Virus record (IMG/VR): IMGVR_UViG_3300025769_000355
Span: 1 to 36,268 of that record
DNA from: a virus
Length of the DNA stretch: 36,268 nucleotides
Reading direction: 5' to 3' (one strand)
Position 1 is the stretch's first letter. Every line of letters begins with the position of its first letter. The position numbers were made by a program, and so were the translations under genes. The notes beneath the pieces were generated by a model. That model did no database searches. It was not told the origin of the DNA and worked only from the letters and a program-made list of their open reading frames with translations. This document shows positions 14,320 to 21,378 of the stretch, one piece after another.

Positions 14320-14502
14320 ATGATTAACGAGAAACCTTTTATGCAACGCCTTACTGAGGCTTACGAAGAGCAGAAATACACTTACTTTGTGACTGATGGT
14401 GAGGGTAACTGTATGGCTGAAAATATGGCAGAAATTGACGCCCGTGTGTATGCTATGAAACACGGTTGGTCTGTAGGACGAAAGGAGGTCAACGATGGCT
14501 AA
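14320..14502 (+). CDS. Small early protein, unknown function
   Basis: A 60-residue acidic product (MINEKPFMQRLTEAYEEQKY, then FVTDGEGNCMAENMAEIDAR). A strong AAGGAG precedes it. The 3' end overlaps the next start by 8 bp and carries that gene's AAAGGAGG ribosome-binding site. No family was recognised. Confidence 0.65.
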   Translation: MINEKPFMQRLTEAYEEQKYTYFVTDGEGNCMAENMAEIDARVYAMKHGWSVGRKEVNDG

Positions 14503-14638
14503 CCCTAATAACAATAAAAACTTTAATGACGAAGCTCTAAGAATTAACAGAGAGTTAAAGAGAGAGAATGACAGACTTAAAGAGAAAATTAAACTATTAT
14601 TAGAAATTATAGAGGAGCAGGTAAATGGCGGACATTAA
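14495..14638 (+). CDS. Small leucine-zipper-like protein
   Basis: A 47-residue protein whose main part is a single charged amphipathic helix (ALRINRELKRENDRLKEKIK followed by LLLEIIEEQ), a plausible dimeric coiled coil. The ribosome-binding site AAAGGAGG is excellent. It overlaps both neighbours by 8 and 14 bp, which supports real translation. It could be a small regulator or scaffold. Confidence 0.6.
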   Translation: MANPNNNKNFNDEALRINRELKRENDRLKEKIKLLLEIIEEQVNGGH

Positions 14639-14783
14639 TGGAGTAGAAAGGACTTATGCTAATAAGGACGAGTATGACTGGGAAGGTGGTGAAGTAGACG
14701 AGTACACCAACACTCAACAAATATTAAACTCTCCTGAATTTCAGAAAGAGTATAACGAGTGGTTAGATGGAGTACAGAAATGA
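14625..14783 (+). CDS. Tiny acidic protein
   Basis: A 52-residue acidic product (MADINGVERTYANKDEYDWE to NEWLDGVQK). GAGGAG lies 9 bases upstream, inside the previous gene. Stop and next start overlap as ATGA, so the genes are translationally coupled. No family was recognised. Confidence 0.6.
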   Translation: MADINGVERTYANKDEYDWEGGEVDEYTNTQQILNSPEFQKEYNEWLDGVQK

Positions 14784-14959
14784 GATGTAAATGTTGTGAT
14801 GCTGTACTCAACGAATGGGAAGCTAAAGCTAGAGAGCCTACAGATAAGTCTAAGTTTGTTGATTTATGCTCTGTCTGTAGGTATCACTCTAACCCTTATA
14901 CTTGGCTAGATGATGATGAGGTCATAAATAAAGAAGATTTATCTATTGACTCTGATTAA
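14780..14959 (+). CDS. Small zinc-ribbon protein
   Basis: A 59-residue product with two cysteine knuckles, MRCKCCDAVL (Cys3, Cys5, Cys6) and LCSVCR (Cys30, Cys33), a likely zinc ribbon. The C-terminus is acidic (DDDEVINKEDLSIDSD). The ATG overlaps the preceding stop as ATGA; a longer in-frame start at 14759 lacks a ribosome-binding site. Similar small zinc proteins are common in T7-like and cyanophage early regions, with unknown function. Confidence 0.7.
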   Translation: MRCKCCDAVLNEWEAKAREPTDKSKFVDLCSVCRYHSNPYTWLDDDEVINKEDLSIDSD

Positions 14960-14974
14960 TAAGTATGATAAAAT
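14946..14974 (+). promoter_or_regulatory. Promoter for the replication operon
   Basis: TTGACT (14946-14951), 17 bp, TAAAAT (14969-14974): five of six bases match each consensus hexamer. The -35 lies in the end of the zinc-ribbon gene. The predicted start is near 14981, upstream of two hairpins and the SSB gene. Confidence 0.65.
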
Positions 14975-14990
14975 ATTACTATAGATTCAG

Positions 14991-15078
14991 CTAAAGTGAT
15001 AATCATTATGGTTATTACTTTAGTTAAATCTAAAGACCTAAGTTAGTTCTTGAGACCGCTAACTTAGGTTTATTTTTC
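14991..15078 (+). terminator. Two-hairpin leader ending in a rho-independent terminator before SSB
   Basis: Hairpin 1 is CTAAAGTGATAA (14991-15002) paired with TTATTACTTTAG (15012-15023), 12 bp with one G-U. Hairpin 2 is ACCTAAGTTAG (15036-15046) paired perfectly with CTAACTTAGGT (15059-15069) followed by TTATTTTT. Placed between a good promoter and the SSB gene, this is either an attenuator, an end point for upstream transcripts, or a ~95-nt small RNA. Confidence 0.75.
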
Positions 15079-15101
15079 TAGGTCTCTAGGATATAACAAT
15101 T

Positions 15102-15509
15102 ATGATAACTACAGGTATAGCAAAGTACGTCTATTTAGACAGTACAGAAAAATTCAATGGTGAGGATACTGGTAAGTACACACTTACTGTCGCTATTGAT
15201 GATAAGGAAGCCACGGCACTAGAAAAAGCAGGTGTCAAGGTTAGGACTATTCAGACAGAGGATGGTGGGTCTTACAAAGCCCGTAAATTCTCCACTAAAT
15301 ATCCTCTATCCTTTGATATGGTGAAGACTTCAGATGGTGAGGCTATCGGACACGATTTCGGGGCTGAGTCTGAAGTACAGGTACTTTGGAAAGCGGGGAA
15401 TGAACATCCCCAACACGGTGTCGCTACATACTTGACTGCGGTTAAGGTTATGAAGCGTACTGAAGGCTATAAGTCTGCCGACGAAGAGACAAGTGAGTTC
15501 TTCGCATAA
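15102..15509 (+). CDS. Single-stranded DNA-binding protein, T7 gp2.5-like
   Basis: A 135-residue protein upstream of the primase-helicase. The strand-rich body (GIAKYVYLDSTEKF, GKYTLTVAIDD, VQVLWKAGNEH, ATYLTAVKVMKR) suits an OB fold. The C-terminus is acidic and aromatic (ADEETSEFFA), as in gp2.5 and other SSBs, where the tail recruits polymerase and helicase. It is shorter than T7 gp2.5 (232). Function is inferred from tail and context. Start: ATG at 15102 with a weak AGGAT. The 3' end overlaps the primase-helicase start by 17 bp. Confidence 0.75.
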   Translation: MITTGIAKYVYLDSTEKFNGEDTGKYTLTVAIDDKEATALEKAGVKVRTIQTEDGGSYKARKFSTKYPLSFDMVKTSDGEAIGHDFGAESEVQVLWKAGNEHPQHGVATYLTAVKVMKRTEGYKSADEETSEFFA

Positions 15510-17163
15510 CCCCTCTACTTTTGTAGAGCATAAGCCCTGCCCTGCCTGTAGAGATACAGGTGGGGACAGAGCAGGTGATAACCTTTCAGTCTACTCTGAC
15601 GGACACGGTTATTGTAATGCCTGTGGTCACTATGAAAAAATTGTTAAAAATTTAACATTTGATACTACAAGCAATAATTTTAATATGGAGAATAATTCTA
15701 TGCAAAGTATAACGCCACGAGGTACAAGTGGGGCTATGATTAAAGATAGAAGGATTTCCTCTGACATCACCAAGAAATTTGGTGTGACGGTAAGCTACGA
15801 CAAAGGTGGTAAGATAGACAAACACTACTATCCATACTACGACTCAAAAGATAGCAATAACTTAATTGGCTACAAAGAGAGAACTGTCGCAACTAAAGAG
15901 TTTCAGATTATTGGAACTAATAAGGGTTCAGGTCTATTCGGACAGAACGCTAATCGTTCAGGGGGTAAATACTTAACTATCTGTGAGGGCGAACTAGATG
16001 CCCTTTCTGTGAGCGAAATGTTTGACGGCAAGTGGCAGGTCGTATCACTAAAGAACGGGGCTAATTCAGCCGCTAGGGACGTCAAGGATAACTTAGAGTA
16101 CATCGAGTCCTTTGATAATGTGGTCTTATGTTTCGACCAAGACCAAGCAGGTTTTCAAGCAGTTAAAGACGTACAGGATATTATATCTGTAGGTAAGCTG
16201 AAGGTCTGTAAGTTGCCTATGAAAGATGCTAGTGAGATGCTAATCAATGGTAAGATTAAAGAGTTCACCAATGCTTGGTGGTCTTCTGAGTCTTACACAC
16301 CTGCGGGAATAGTCAAGGGTGTAGACACTTGGGAACATCTTCTAAAAGATGAGAACCTCGTCAATATTGATTATCCGTGGGCAGGTCTTAATAAACTAAC
16401 CTACGGCTTTAGGTCTAAGGAACTGGTAACTATAACGAGTGGTTCGGGTATGGGTAAGACTAGCGTTGTTAAGGAGTTAGAAGCATACATACTTGATAAG
16501 ACTGACGATAACTTAGCTATCATTCACTTAGAGGAATCTATCGAGCGTACTGTTAAAGGTTTGATGTCTATCGAAGCTAACTCACCTATTCACATACCAC
16601 AGTATGAGAGAGAGTTAAGCCCCGAAGATAAAAAGGCTCTATGGCAGAAATCGGTAGGTGATAAGAATGTATACTTCTATGACCACTTTGGTAGTATGTC
16701 GGAAGACTCACTACTTAATGTGATTAGAACTTATGCTAAATCTTTTGATTGTAAGTGGATAGTTTTAGACCATTTATCTATTGTAGTTTCCGACCAAGAT
16801 GGTATACTAGACGAAAGAAAAGCAATTGACGCCATTATGACAAACCTTAGAAAGATAGTTCAAGAGACGGGCATAGGATTATTCCTTATCTCTCATCTCA
16901 GACGACCACAAGGTAAAGCACACGAAGAGGGCGGACAAGTATCGCTATCTGAGTTAAGAGGCTCTGCGGCAATCGCTCAACTGTCTGACATCGTTATAGG
17001 CTTAGAGCGTAACCAACAGGACGATGACCCTATCATTCGTAATCAAACAACACTACGAGTTATAAAGAATAGGTTCTCAGGTCTGACTGGCAAGGCTTGT
17101 AAGTTACAATATAATAGTGAGACGGGAAGACTTTCGGAGGTAATTGATGAAGGCTTTTTTTGA
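15493..17163 (+). CDS. Primase-helicase, T7 gp4-like
   Basis: A 556-residue bifunctional replication protein (T7 gp4 has 566). Domains in order: zinc-binding (Cys16, Cys19, Cys41, Cys44); TOPRIM primase with Glu165 in ICEGELDALS and Asp215/Asp217 in CFDQDQAG; RecA-type helicase with Walker A SGSGMGKTS at 316-324, an acidic IIHLEES motif, Walker B WIVLDHLS, and the C-terminal LISHLRRPQG and ELRGSAAIAQLSD motifs. It unwinds duplex and makes primers for the adjacent polymerase. The start is GTG with a poor ribosome-binding site, overlapping SSB. A second ribosome-binding site and ATG lie inside at 15700. The 3' end overlaps the polymerase start. Confidence 0.94.
   Translation: MSSSHNPSTFVEHKPCPACRDTGGDRAGDNLSVYSDGHGYCNACGHYEKIVKNLTFDTTSNNFNMENNSMQSITPRGTSGAMIKDRRISSDITKKFGVTVSYDKGGKIDKHYYPYYDSKDSNNLIGYKERTVATKEFQIIGTNKGSGLFGQNANRSGGKYLTICEGELDALSVSEMFDGKWQVVSLKNGANSAARDVKDNLEYIESFDNVVLCFDQDQAGFQAVKDVQDIISVGKLKVCKLPMKDASEMLINGKIKEFTNAWWSSESYTPAGIVKGVDTWEHLLKDENLVNIDYPWAGLNKLTYGFRSKELVTITSGSGMGKTSVVKELEAYILDKTDDNLAIIHLEESIERTVKGLMSIEANSPIHIPQYERELSPEDKKALWQKSVGDKNVYFYDHFGSMSEDSLLNVIRTYAKSFDCKWIVLDHLSIVVSDQDGILDERKAIDAIMTNLRKIVQETGIGLFLISHLRRPQGKAHEEGGQVSLSELRGSAAIAQLSDIVIGLERNQQDDDPIIRNQTTLRVIKNRFSGLTGKACKLQYNSETGRLSEVIDEGFF
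15641..15658. promoter_or_regulatory. Palindrome TTGTTAAA-AA-TTTAACAT, copy 4 of 6 (inside primase)
   Basis: Seventeen of 18 bases match copy 1. It lies after the zinc-domain codons and 41 bp before the internal ATG at 15700. In the reading frame it encodes V-K-N-L-T. Confidence 0.6.
15687..17163 (+). other. Candidate internal start giving helicase-only form (gp4B-like)
   Basis: Inside the primase-helicase gene, GGAG at 15687-15690 is 9 bases before an in-frame ATG at 15700 (codon 70). The shorter product would lack the four-Cys zinc domain and keep TOPRIM and helicase. T7 gene 4 makes exactly such a pair by internal initiation at codon 64. The long form here uses GTG and a weak site, so the internal start could dominate. 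Not proven by sequence alone. Confidence 0.55.
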
Positions 17164-18919
17164 TATAGAAACTGACGGTCTCGAAGCTACTAGAGTACAT
17201 TGCATCTGTGCAATGCTTGACAACGATGAGACTACTGTATACAACTTTATAGGAGGAGAAGCGAATGGACTTTTTCGAAAATGGTTGGCATCAGAGAATG
17301 TCGACACTCTTATTGGACACAACATTATTAATTTTGATGTTCCTGTTCTGCGTAGGCTTACTGGGATGGATTGGTCTTTTAATTTACGGGACACTCTCGT
17401 TCTTTCTAGACTATATAACCCTAGCCTTGACGGTGGGCACTCTCTAAGAGCGTGGGGTGAGAGGCTTGGTGATTATAAGGATGACTATCAAGGTGGATGG
17501 GAAGAGTATAGCCACGATATGTTAGAATATTGTCAGCAAGATGTGAGAGTTACTAAAGCTCTTTACAATCATTTTGTTAAACATTTAACTTTTTCTGAGG
17601 CAGTTGATTTAGAACATACGACGGCTGAGATTATTAAGCAACAGACCGACAATGGTATGATACTTAATGAAGAACGTGCCTATGAACTACTAGCTGAGAT
17701 GAAAGAGAAAGTGTTGGACATAGAGGATGAGGTACACGAAAGATTTAAACCTCTGCCTGTGTGGGTAGACTTAGTTCATCCTAAAGACAAGATGAAGAAT
17801 AAAGATGGCAGTATCTCTAAGAGGTATCAGGCACAGTTAGATAAAGGTGCACACTTTCAAGATTGTAAGTGGGGATACTTTGAGTACCCTGAGTTCAACT
17901 TAGGCTCTCGTCAGCAGATAGCTAAGTATCTACAACACTTCGGTTGGAAGCCTAAAGCATTTACTGAGAAGGGCAATCCTATCGTAGATGAGAAGGTGCT
18001 TAAATCTGTTAATATACCTGAAGCACAATTGATTGTAGATTACTTGACACTAACCAAGCGTGTTGCTATGGTTAAGAGTTGGGTAGAAGCTATTGATGAG
18101 CGTACTGGTCGAGTACACGGAAGAGTAAACCCTTGCGGTGCGGTGACTGGTAGGATGACACACTCTAATCCTAATTGTGCTCAAGTCCCTGCGACTAGGC
18201 ACGGAAAAGACGGAAAGGTTCTTTGGGGTTTTGAGGGTGGCTATGGTGCTGACTGTAGAGACTTGTGGACTGTCCCTAAGGATTATAAGTTGGTTGGGTG
18301 TGATGCTAGTGGTCTAGAACTTAGAATGTTAGCACACTATATGAATGATGATAAATACACTAATGAGATACTTAATGGTGACATTCATTCTGCTAATCAG
18401 AAGTCAGCAGGACTACAGACTAGAGACCAAGCTAAGACTTTCATCTATGCGTTCCTATATGGTGCGGGAGATGTTAAGATTGGTGAGGTAGCAGGAGGTG
18501 GTGCTAAACGTGGGCGTATACTTAAGAAGAACTTTCTTGACAATACTCCTGCATTAAAACAACTGCGAGAGAAAGTTTCCGAATCAAGCGGTAAGGGTTG
18601 GGTTACTGGATTAGATGGACGTAAGCTACACATACGCTCACAACACTCAGCACTAAACACTCTACTACAGAGTGCAGGTGCGGTGATTATGAAGAAAGCG
18701 TTGGTACTATTGGACTCTTATGCTAGACAGTATGACTTAGATTATAAGTTCGTACTGAATGTGCACGATGAGTTCCAATGCGAGGTCAGAGAAGACCAAG
18801 CAGACTTCTTCGGAGGTCTAGCGGTAGGGTCTATCATTCAAGCAGGTAAATCTTTTAAACTAAACTGTCCTTTGGACGGTGAATATAAGGTAGGTGAAAC
18901 GTGGCAACAGACTCATTAA
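17147..18919 (+). CDS. DNA polymerase, family A, T7 gp5-like, with 3'-5' exonuclease
   Basis: A 590-residue replicative polymerase. Proofreading motifs: Exo I FFDIETDG (Asp6, Glu8), Exo II GHNIINFD (Asp64), Exo III YCQQDVRV (Asp132). Polymerase motifs: A CDASGLELR (Asp386), B RDQAKTFIYAFLYG (Arg426, Lys430, Tyr434, Tyr438), C NVHDEFQ (Asp541, Glu542). Tyr434 aligns with E. coli Pol I Phe762 and T7 Tyr526, a residue type associated with virulent phages. No 5'-3' exonuclease domain, as in T7. GGAGG at 17136-17140 fixes the ATG at 17147; a TTG one codon earlier was rejected. Confidence 0.95.
   Translation: MKAFFDIETDGLEATRVHCICAMLDNDETTVYNFIGGEANGLFRKWLASENVDTLIGHNIINFDVPVLRRLTGMDWSFNLRDTLVLSRLYNPSLDGGHSLRAWGERLGDYKDDYQGGWEEYSHDMLEYCQQDVRVTKALYNHFVKHLTFSEAVDLEHTTAEIIKQQTDNGMILNEERAYELLAEMKEKVLDIEDEVHERFKPLPVWVDLVHPKDKMKNKDGSISKRYQAQLDKGAHFQDCKWGYFEYPEFNLGSRQQIAKYLQHFGWKPKAFTEKGNPIVDEKVLKSVNIPEAQLIVDYLTLTKRVAMVKSWVEAIDERTGRVHGRVNPCGAVTGRMTHSNPNCAQVPATRHGKDGKVLWGFEGGYGADCRDLWTVPKDYKLVGCDASGLELRMLAHYMNDDKYTNEILNGDIHSANQKSAGLQTRDQAKTFIYAFLYGAGDVKIGEVAGGGAKRGRILKKNFLDNTPALKQLREKVSESSGKGWVTGLDGRKLHIRSQHSALNTLLQSAGAVIMKKALVLLDSYARQYDLDYKFVLNVHDEFQCEVREDQADFFGGLAVGSIIQAGKSFKLNCPLDGEYKVGETWQQTH
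17574..17591. promoter_or_regulatory. Palindrome TTGTTAAA-CA-TTTAAC, copy 5 of 6 (inside polymerase)
   Basis: The 14-bp core GTTAAA-CA-TTTAAC is intact but the right outer bases are TT. It lies in the polymerase gene just after Exo III. Translated, it gives V-K-H-L-T in the same phase as copies 4 and 6. Confidence 0.5.
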
Positions 18920-19338
18920 AGAGTGGCTATCGTTTTGATAGAGTTAATTCTAAAGGTGAAGTCATTTTTAGAAGGGACACTAATGAAACTTTAGAGTATG
19001 TCGAGAAGTACTTAAATTCTAAAGGTATTGAATATGAAGCTAGAAAAGGTGCTTATATGTTATGGATAAAGAGAGATAAGTGGTATGCTTATTATTATAC
19101 AACTGGAAGATGGCATCCTTATGTAAAAAATAACTATCCTAAGAAACATTATAGGTCTAATGGGATAGACGATTTTATAACAAGGTTTACAAAAGATAGT
19201 AAGATAAAAGAAAAGGTAGATTCACATTTAGGTTGTTTTTCATATCCTAATTGTGATATTAACCCATCAGGTTGTACTGTTCATAATGATGATTATGAAG
19301 AGTATGGACATAGAGATAACAAGGAGGTACAAAAATGA
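18901..19338 (+). CDS. Protein of unknown function in replication operon
   Basis: A 145-residue basic, aromatic-rich protein (YMLWIKRDKWYAYYYTTGRW) with a C-terminal Cys/His-containing region (LGCFSYPNCDINPSGCTVHN) that could bind metal. It starts with GTG within the last codons of the polymerase gene (19-bp overlap), behind a weak AAGGT. The next gene's AGGAGGT is inside its end. No family was recognised. The context suggests DNA metabolism. Confidence 0.65.
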   Translation: MATDSLKSGYRFDRVNSKGEVIFRRDTNETLEYVEKYLNSKGIEYEARKGAYMLWIKRDKWYAYYYTTGRWHPYVKNNYPKKHYRSNGIDDFITRFTKDSKIKEKVDSHLGCFSYPNCDINPSGCTVHNDDYEEYGHRDNKEVQK

Positions 19339-19598
19339 GTACAAACGCACTAAAAACAACAGTAAAATATACAAAGAAAGATAGAGTAATTATAACTATA
19401 GATATGGAACATTATGAAAAATTATGTGATGGTTATAATAAACTCAGAAGAGCTTGTAATATGATGATGGAAACAAATGATTTATATTTAAGTGATATGA
19501 GAAACCTTGATGATTTACAACACGAAATGCAATTCTTAGGTTTTGTAAGAGGCGACCATTATTGGAGTGATGTTACTATTCCGAAGGAGACTGAGTAA
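19335..19598 (+). CDS. Small protein of unknown function in replication operon
   Basis: An 87-residue, mostly helical product (MSTNALKTTVKYTKKDRVII, then MEHYEKLCDGYNKLRRACNM, ending GDHYWSDVTIPKETE). AAGGAGGT precedes the start. It overlaps the upstream stop by 4 bp and shares the A of TAATG with the exonuclease gene. No family was recognised. Confidence 0.62.
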   Translation: MSTNALKTTVKYTKKDRVIITIDMEHYEKLCDGYNKLRRACNMMMETNDLYLSDMRNLDDLQHEMQFLGFVRGDHYWSDVTIPKETE

Positions 19599-20482
19599 TG
19601 AGTACAGATACTCTAGTAAGCGACATATATCGTATGATTGACACCAAGGATATTCCTGAAGGTGTGCCTGTCGAACAAGTAATAAATGACTTCGGTGAGA
19701 ATATGAAGCAGATATTGAGAGATAATATCACAGAGCACGAGTTTGATAGACGTAAGCTCCGTATGTCTAACATAGGTAAGAAAGATAGACAGTTGTGGTA
19801 TTCTTATAATGGCTATGAGGGTGAGAAACTGCTGCCCCATACAAGAATCAAGTTTCTATATGGTCACTTGATTGAAGAGATGGTACTAGCTCTTACTAAA
19901 CTTTCGGGTCACGATGTGACACACGAACAGAAGCAAGTAGAAGTAGATGGTATTAAAGGCTCTATGGACTGTAAGATTGATGGTGTGCTGACTGATGTTA
20001 AATCAGCATCATCTTATGGCTTTAAAAAGTTCAAAGATGGCTCATTAGTTAATGATGACCCCTTTGGATATATAGACCAAATCAAAGGCTATGCTCACGC
20101 TGAGGATACTACAGATATTGGTTGGTTAGTTATGGATAAGACCAACGGACATCTTACATATCTAAAGTATGATATGGCTGATGAGTCTCAATGGTACTGG
20201 TCGAAGTTAAACTTTTTCTCTATACCTGAAAGAATAAAGAATATAAAGAAAATAGTTAAAGCAGAGACACCGCCTGAGAGATGTTATGAGGTTATACCCG
20301 ATGGTAAGTCAGGAAATATGAAATTACCTGTCGGTTGTAGCTACTGTGCGTATAAGCACGATTGTTGGGGTGAAGACCTAAGAACATTCTTATACTCTAA
20401 TGGACCTCGTTACTTGACGCAGGTTGTACATTTACCTAACGTAATAGAGGTGGATAGAGATGGCAATAAAGTATCGCAGTAA
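19598..20482 (+). CDS. RecB/Cas4-like PD-(D/E)XK exonuclease with cysteine cluster
   Basis: A 294-residue nuclease. The fold motifs are His90 (YGHLIEEM), Asp124 (GSMDCKIDG), the metal-binding Asp133-x-Lys135 (LTDVKSAS) and the QxxxY-type motif QIKGYAHA (Gln161). The C-terminal CSYCAYKHDCW, with Cys247, Cys250, Cys256 and the earlier Cys229, resembles the iron-sulphur cluster of Cas4/AddB-type nucleases. In phages of this type it occupies the place of T7 gp6 exonuclease: recombination, primer removal or host DNA breakdown. Cluster binding is inferred. Start couples as TAATG with the previous gene. Confidence 0.85.
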   Translation: MSTDTLVSDIYRMIDTKDIPEGVPVEQVINDFGENMKQILRDNITEHEFDRRKLRMSNIGKKDRQLWYSYNGYEGEKLLPHTRIKFLYGHLIEEMVLALTKLSGHDVTHEQKQVEVDGIKGSMDCKIDGVLTDVKSASSYGFKKFKDGSLVNDDPFGYIDQIKGYAHAEDTTDIGWLVMDKTNGHLTYLKYDMADESQWYWSKLNFFSIPERIKNIKKIVKAETPPERCYEVIPDGKSGNMKLPVGCSYCAYKHDCWGEDLRTFLYSNGPRYLTQVVHLPNVIEVDRDGNKVSQ

Positions 20483-20825
20483 GCTAGAGAAAGAATGTTC
20501 CGAAGCTCTTGGTAAGGAATGGAAGTATGAACCTTGTAGGATAGCCTATACTATCCGTAAAAACTATACGCCTGATTTCGTTAAAGGCAAGTACCACATA
20601 GAAGTTAAAGGGTTCTTTCGGAGTGGGGATAGACAGAAGTATAAATCAATTGCTGAACAGATGAGATTTGAAGGCAAGGAGTTAATATTTCTGATGCCCC
20701 GCCCCGATTCTAAAGTAGCCAAGGGTAATAAAATTACTTACAGGAAATGGTGTGAGAAGTATGACATCAAAATATTTTCAACTAAAGAAATTAAGGAACT
20801 AAAGAAATGGACGAAGATAAAATAA
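20460..20825 (+). CDS. Endonuclease I (Holliday junction resolvase), T7 gp3-like
   Basis: A 121-residue protein matching the T7 endonuclease I core: YRSKLEKE with Glu10 (T7 Glu20), YTPDF with Asp39 (T7 Asp55), and HIEVKG with Glu48 and Lys50 (T7 Glu65, Lys67). The C-terminal YRKWCEKYDIKIFSTKEI also parallels T7 (YGEFCEKHGIKF). It resolves branched replication and recombination intermediates before packaging and may aid host DNA degradation. Slightly shorter than T7's 149 residues because N- and C-terminal extensions are missing. Overlaps the exonuclease gene by 23 bp. Confidence 0.9.
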   Translation: MAIKYRSKLEKECSEALGKEWKYEPCRIAYTIRKNYTPDFVKGKYHIEVKGFFRSGDRQKYKSIAEQMRFEGKELIFLMPRPDSKVAKGNKITYRKWCEKYDIKIFSTKEIKELKKWTKIK

Positions 20826-21025
20826 ATCCTAACCATTATAAACAAGGTAATATTGAGGTCATAGATTTTATCTTAGACCAAGATATGGACTACCTAACTG
20901 CCTCGATAACTAAATACATTTGCAGGTGGAGATTTAAAAACGGTTTAGAAGACCTAAAGAAAGCTCGTTGGTTCTTAGATAAACTTATAGAACACGAGGG
21001 AGGACAGTATGGCTCTAACTCTTAA
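20807..21025 (+). CDS. DUF3310 protein
   Basis: A 72-residue protein with the full DUF3310 pattern: INPNHYKQGNIEVIDFI, then LTASITKYICRWRFKNGLED and LKKARWFLDKLIEHE. The family is widespread in phages, usually in nucleotide or replication operons, and is often loosely called nucleotide kinase-like, without biochemical proof. It overlaps both neighbours by about 18 bp, showing tight coupling. Confidence 0.85.
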   Translation: MDEDKINPNHYKQGNIEVIDFILDQDMDYLTASITKYICRWRFKNGLEDLKKARWFLDKLIEHEGGQYGSNS

Positions 21026-21176
21026 TGAACTTAAAGAACGTATAGTCCAAGAAGCAATAGACCCTTGTACTCTGTGTGAGGTATTAGATATAACAACAGA
21101 AGATATCTTACACGAGTTCGAGGATAAATTAATAGACAAACGGGAGGAGTTTGACGATGTTGATGATACCTACTGA
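21009..21176 (+). CDS. Small acidic phage protein
   Basis: A 55-residue protein, MALTLNELKERIVQEAIDPC followed by TLCEVLDITTEDILHEFEDK. The ELKERIV-DP-TLCEVLDIT-EDIL pattern is familiar from many phage genomes but has no assigned function. It is entirely helical and acidic at the C-terminus (REEFDDVDDTY). GAGGGAGGA lies just upstream inside DUF3310. It overlaps the next gene by 20 bp. Confidence 0.68.
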   Translation: MALTLNELKERIVQEAIDPCTLCEVLDITTEDILHEFEDKLIDKREEFDDVDDTY

Positions 21177-21378
21177 GAACTTTATTATGATGGCATTAGC
21201 GTTTCTTACATTAGGAGCAATCTTAATATGGAGACACGGTGCTAAATGTTATGATAGAGGGATAACTGATGCGATACTTATGCACAGAAACGGAAGACTA
21301 AAATATAATACTTACTTAGATGACAATGGTAGCAAGATGATAAACATTGAAATTGACCCACTAGAAGGAGATGAATAA
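21157..21378 (+). CDS. Small single-pass membrane protein
   Basis: A 73-residue protein with one N-terminal membrane helix (NFIMMALAFLTLGAILIW) followed by a soluble basic-then-acidic tail (RHGAKCYDRGITDAILMHRN). GGGAGGAG at 21142-21149 suits the ATG at 21157 better than the in-frame TTG at 21151. It lies between the DUF3310 operon and the ribonucleotide reductase. It may modify the host envelope, but nothing is specific. Confidence 0.6.
   Translation: MLMIPTENFIMMALAFLTLGAILIWRHGAKCYDRGITDAILMHRNGRLKYNTYLDDNGSKMINIEIDPLEGDE

Noticed and set aside
20178-20184. Second CTGATGA core (within the exonuclease gene)
   Set aside because: No GAAA and no stems I or III around it; it is coding sequence (Ala-Asp-Glu) by chance.
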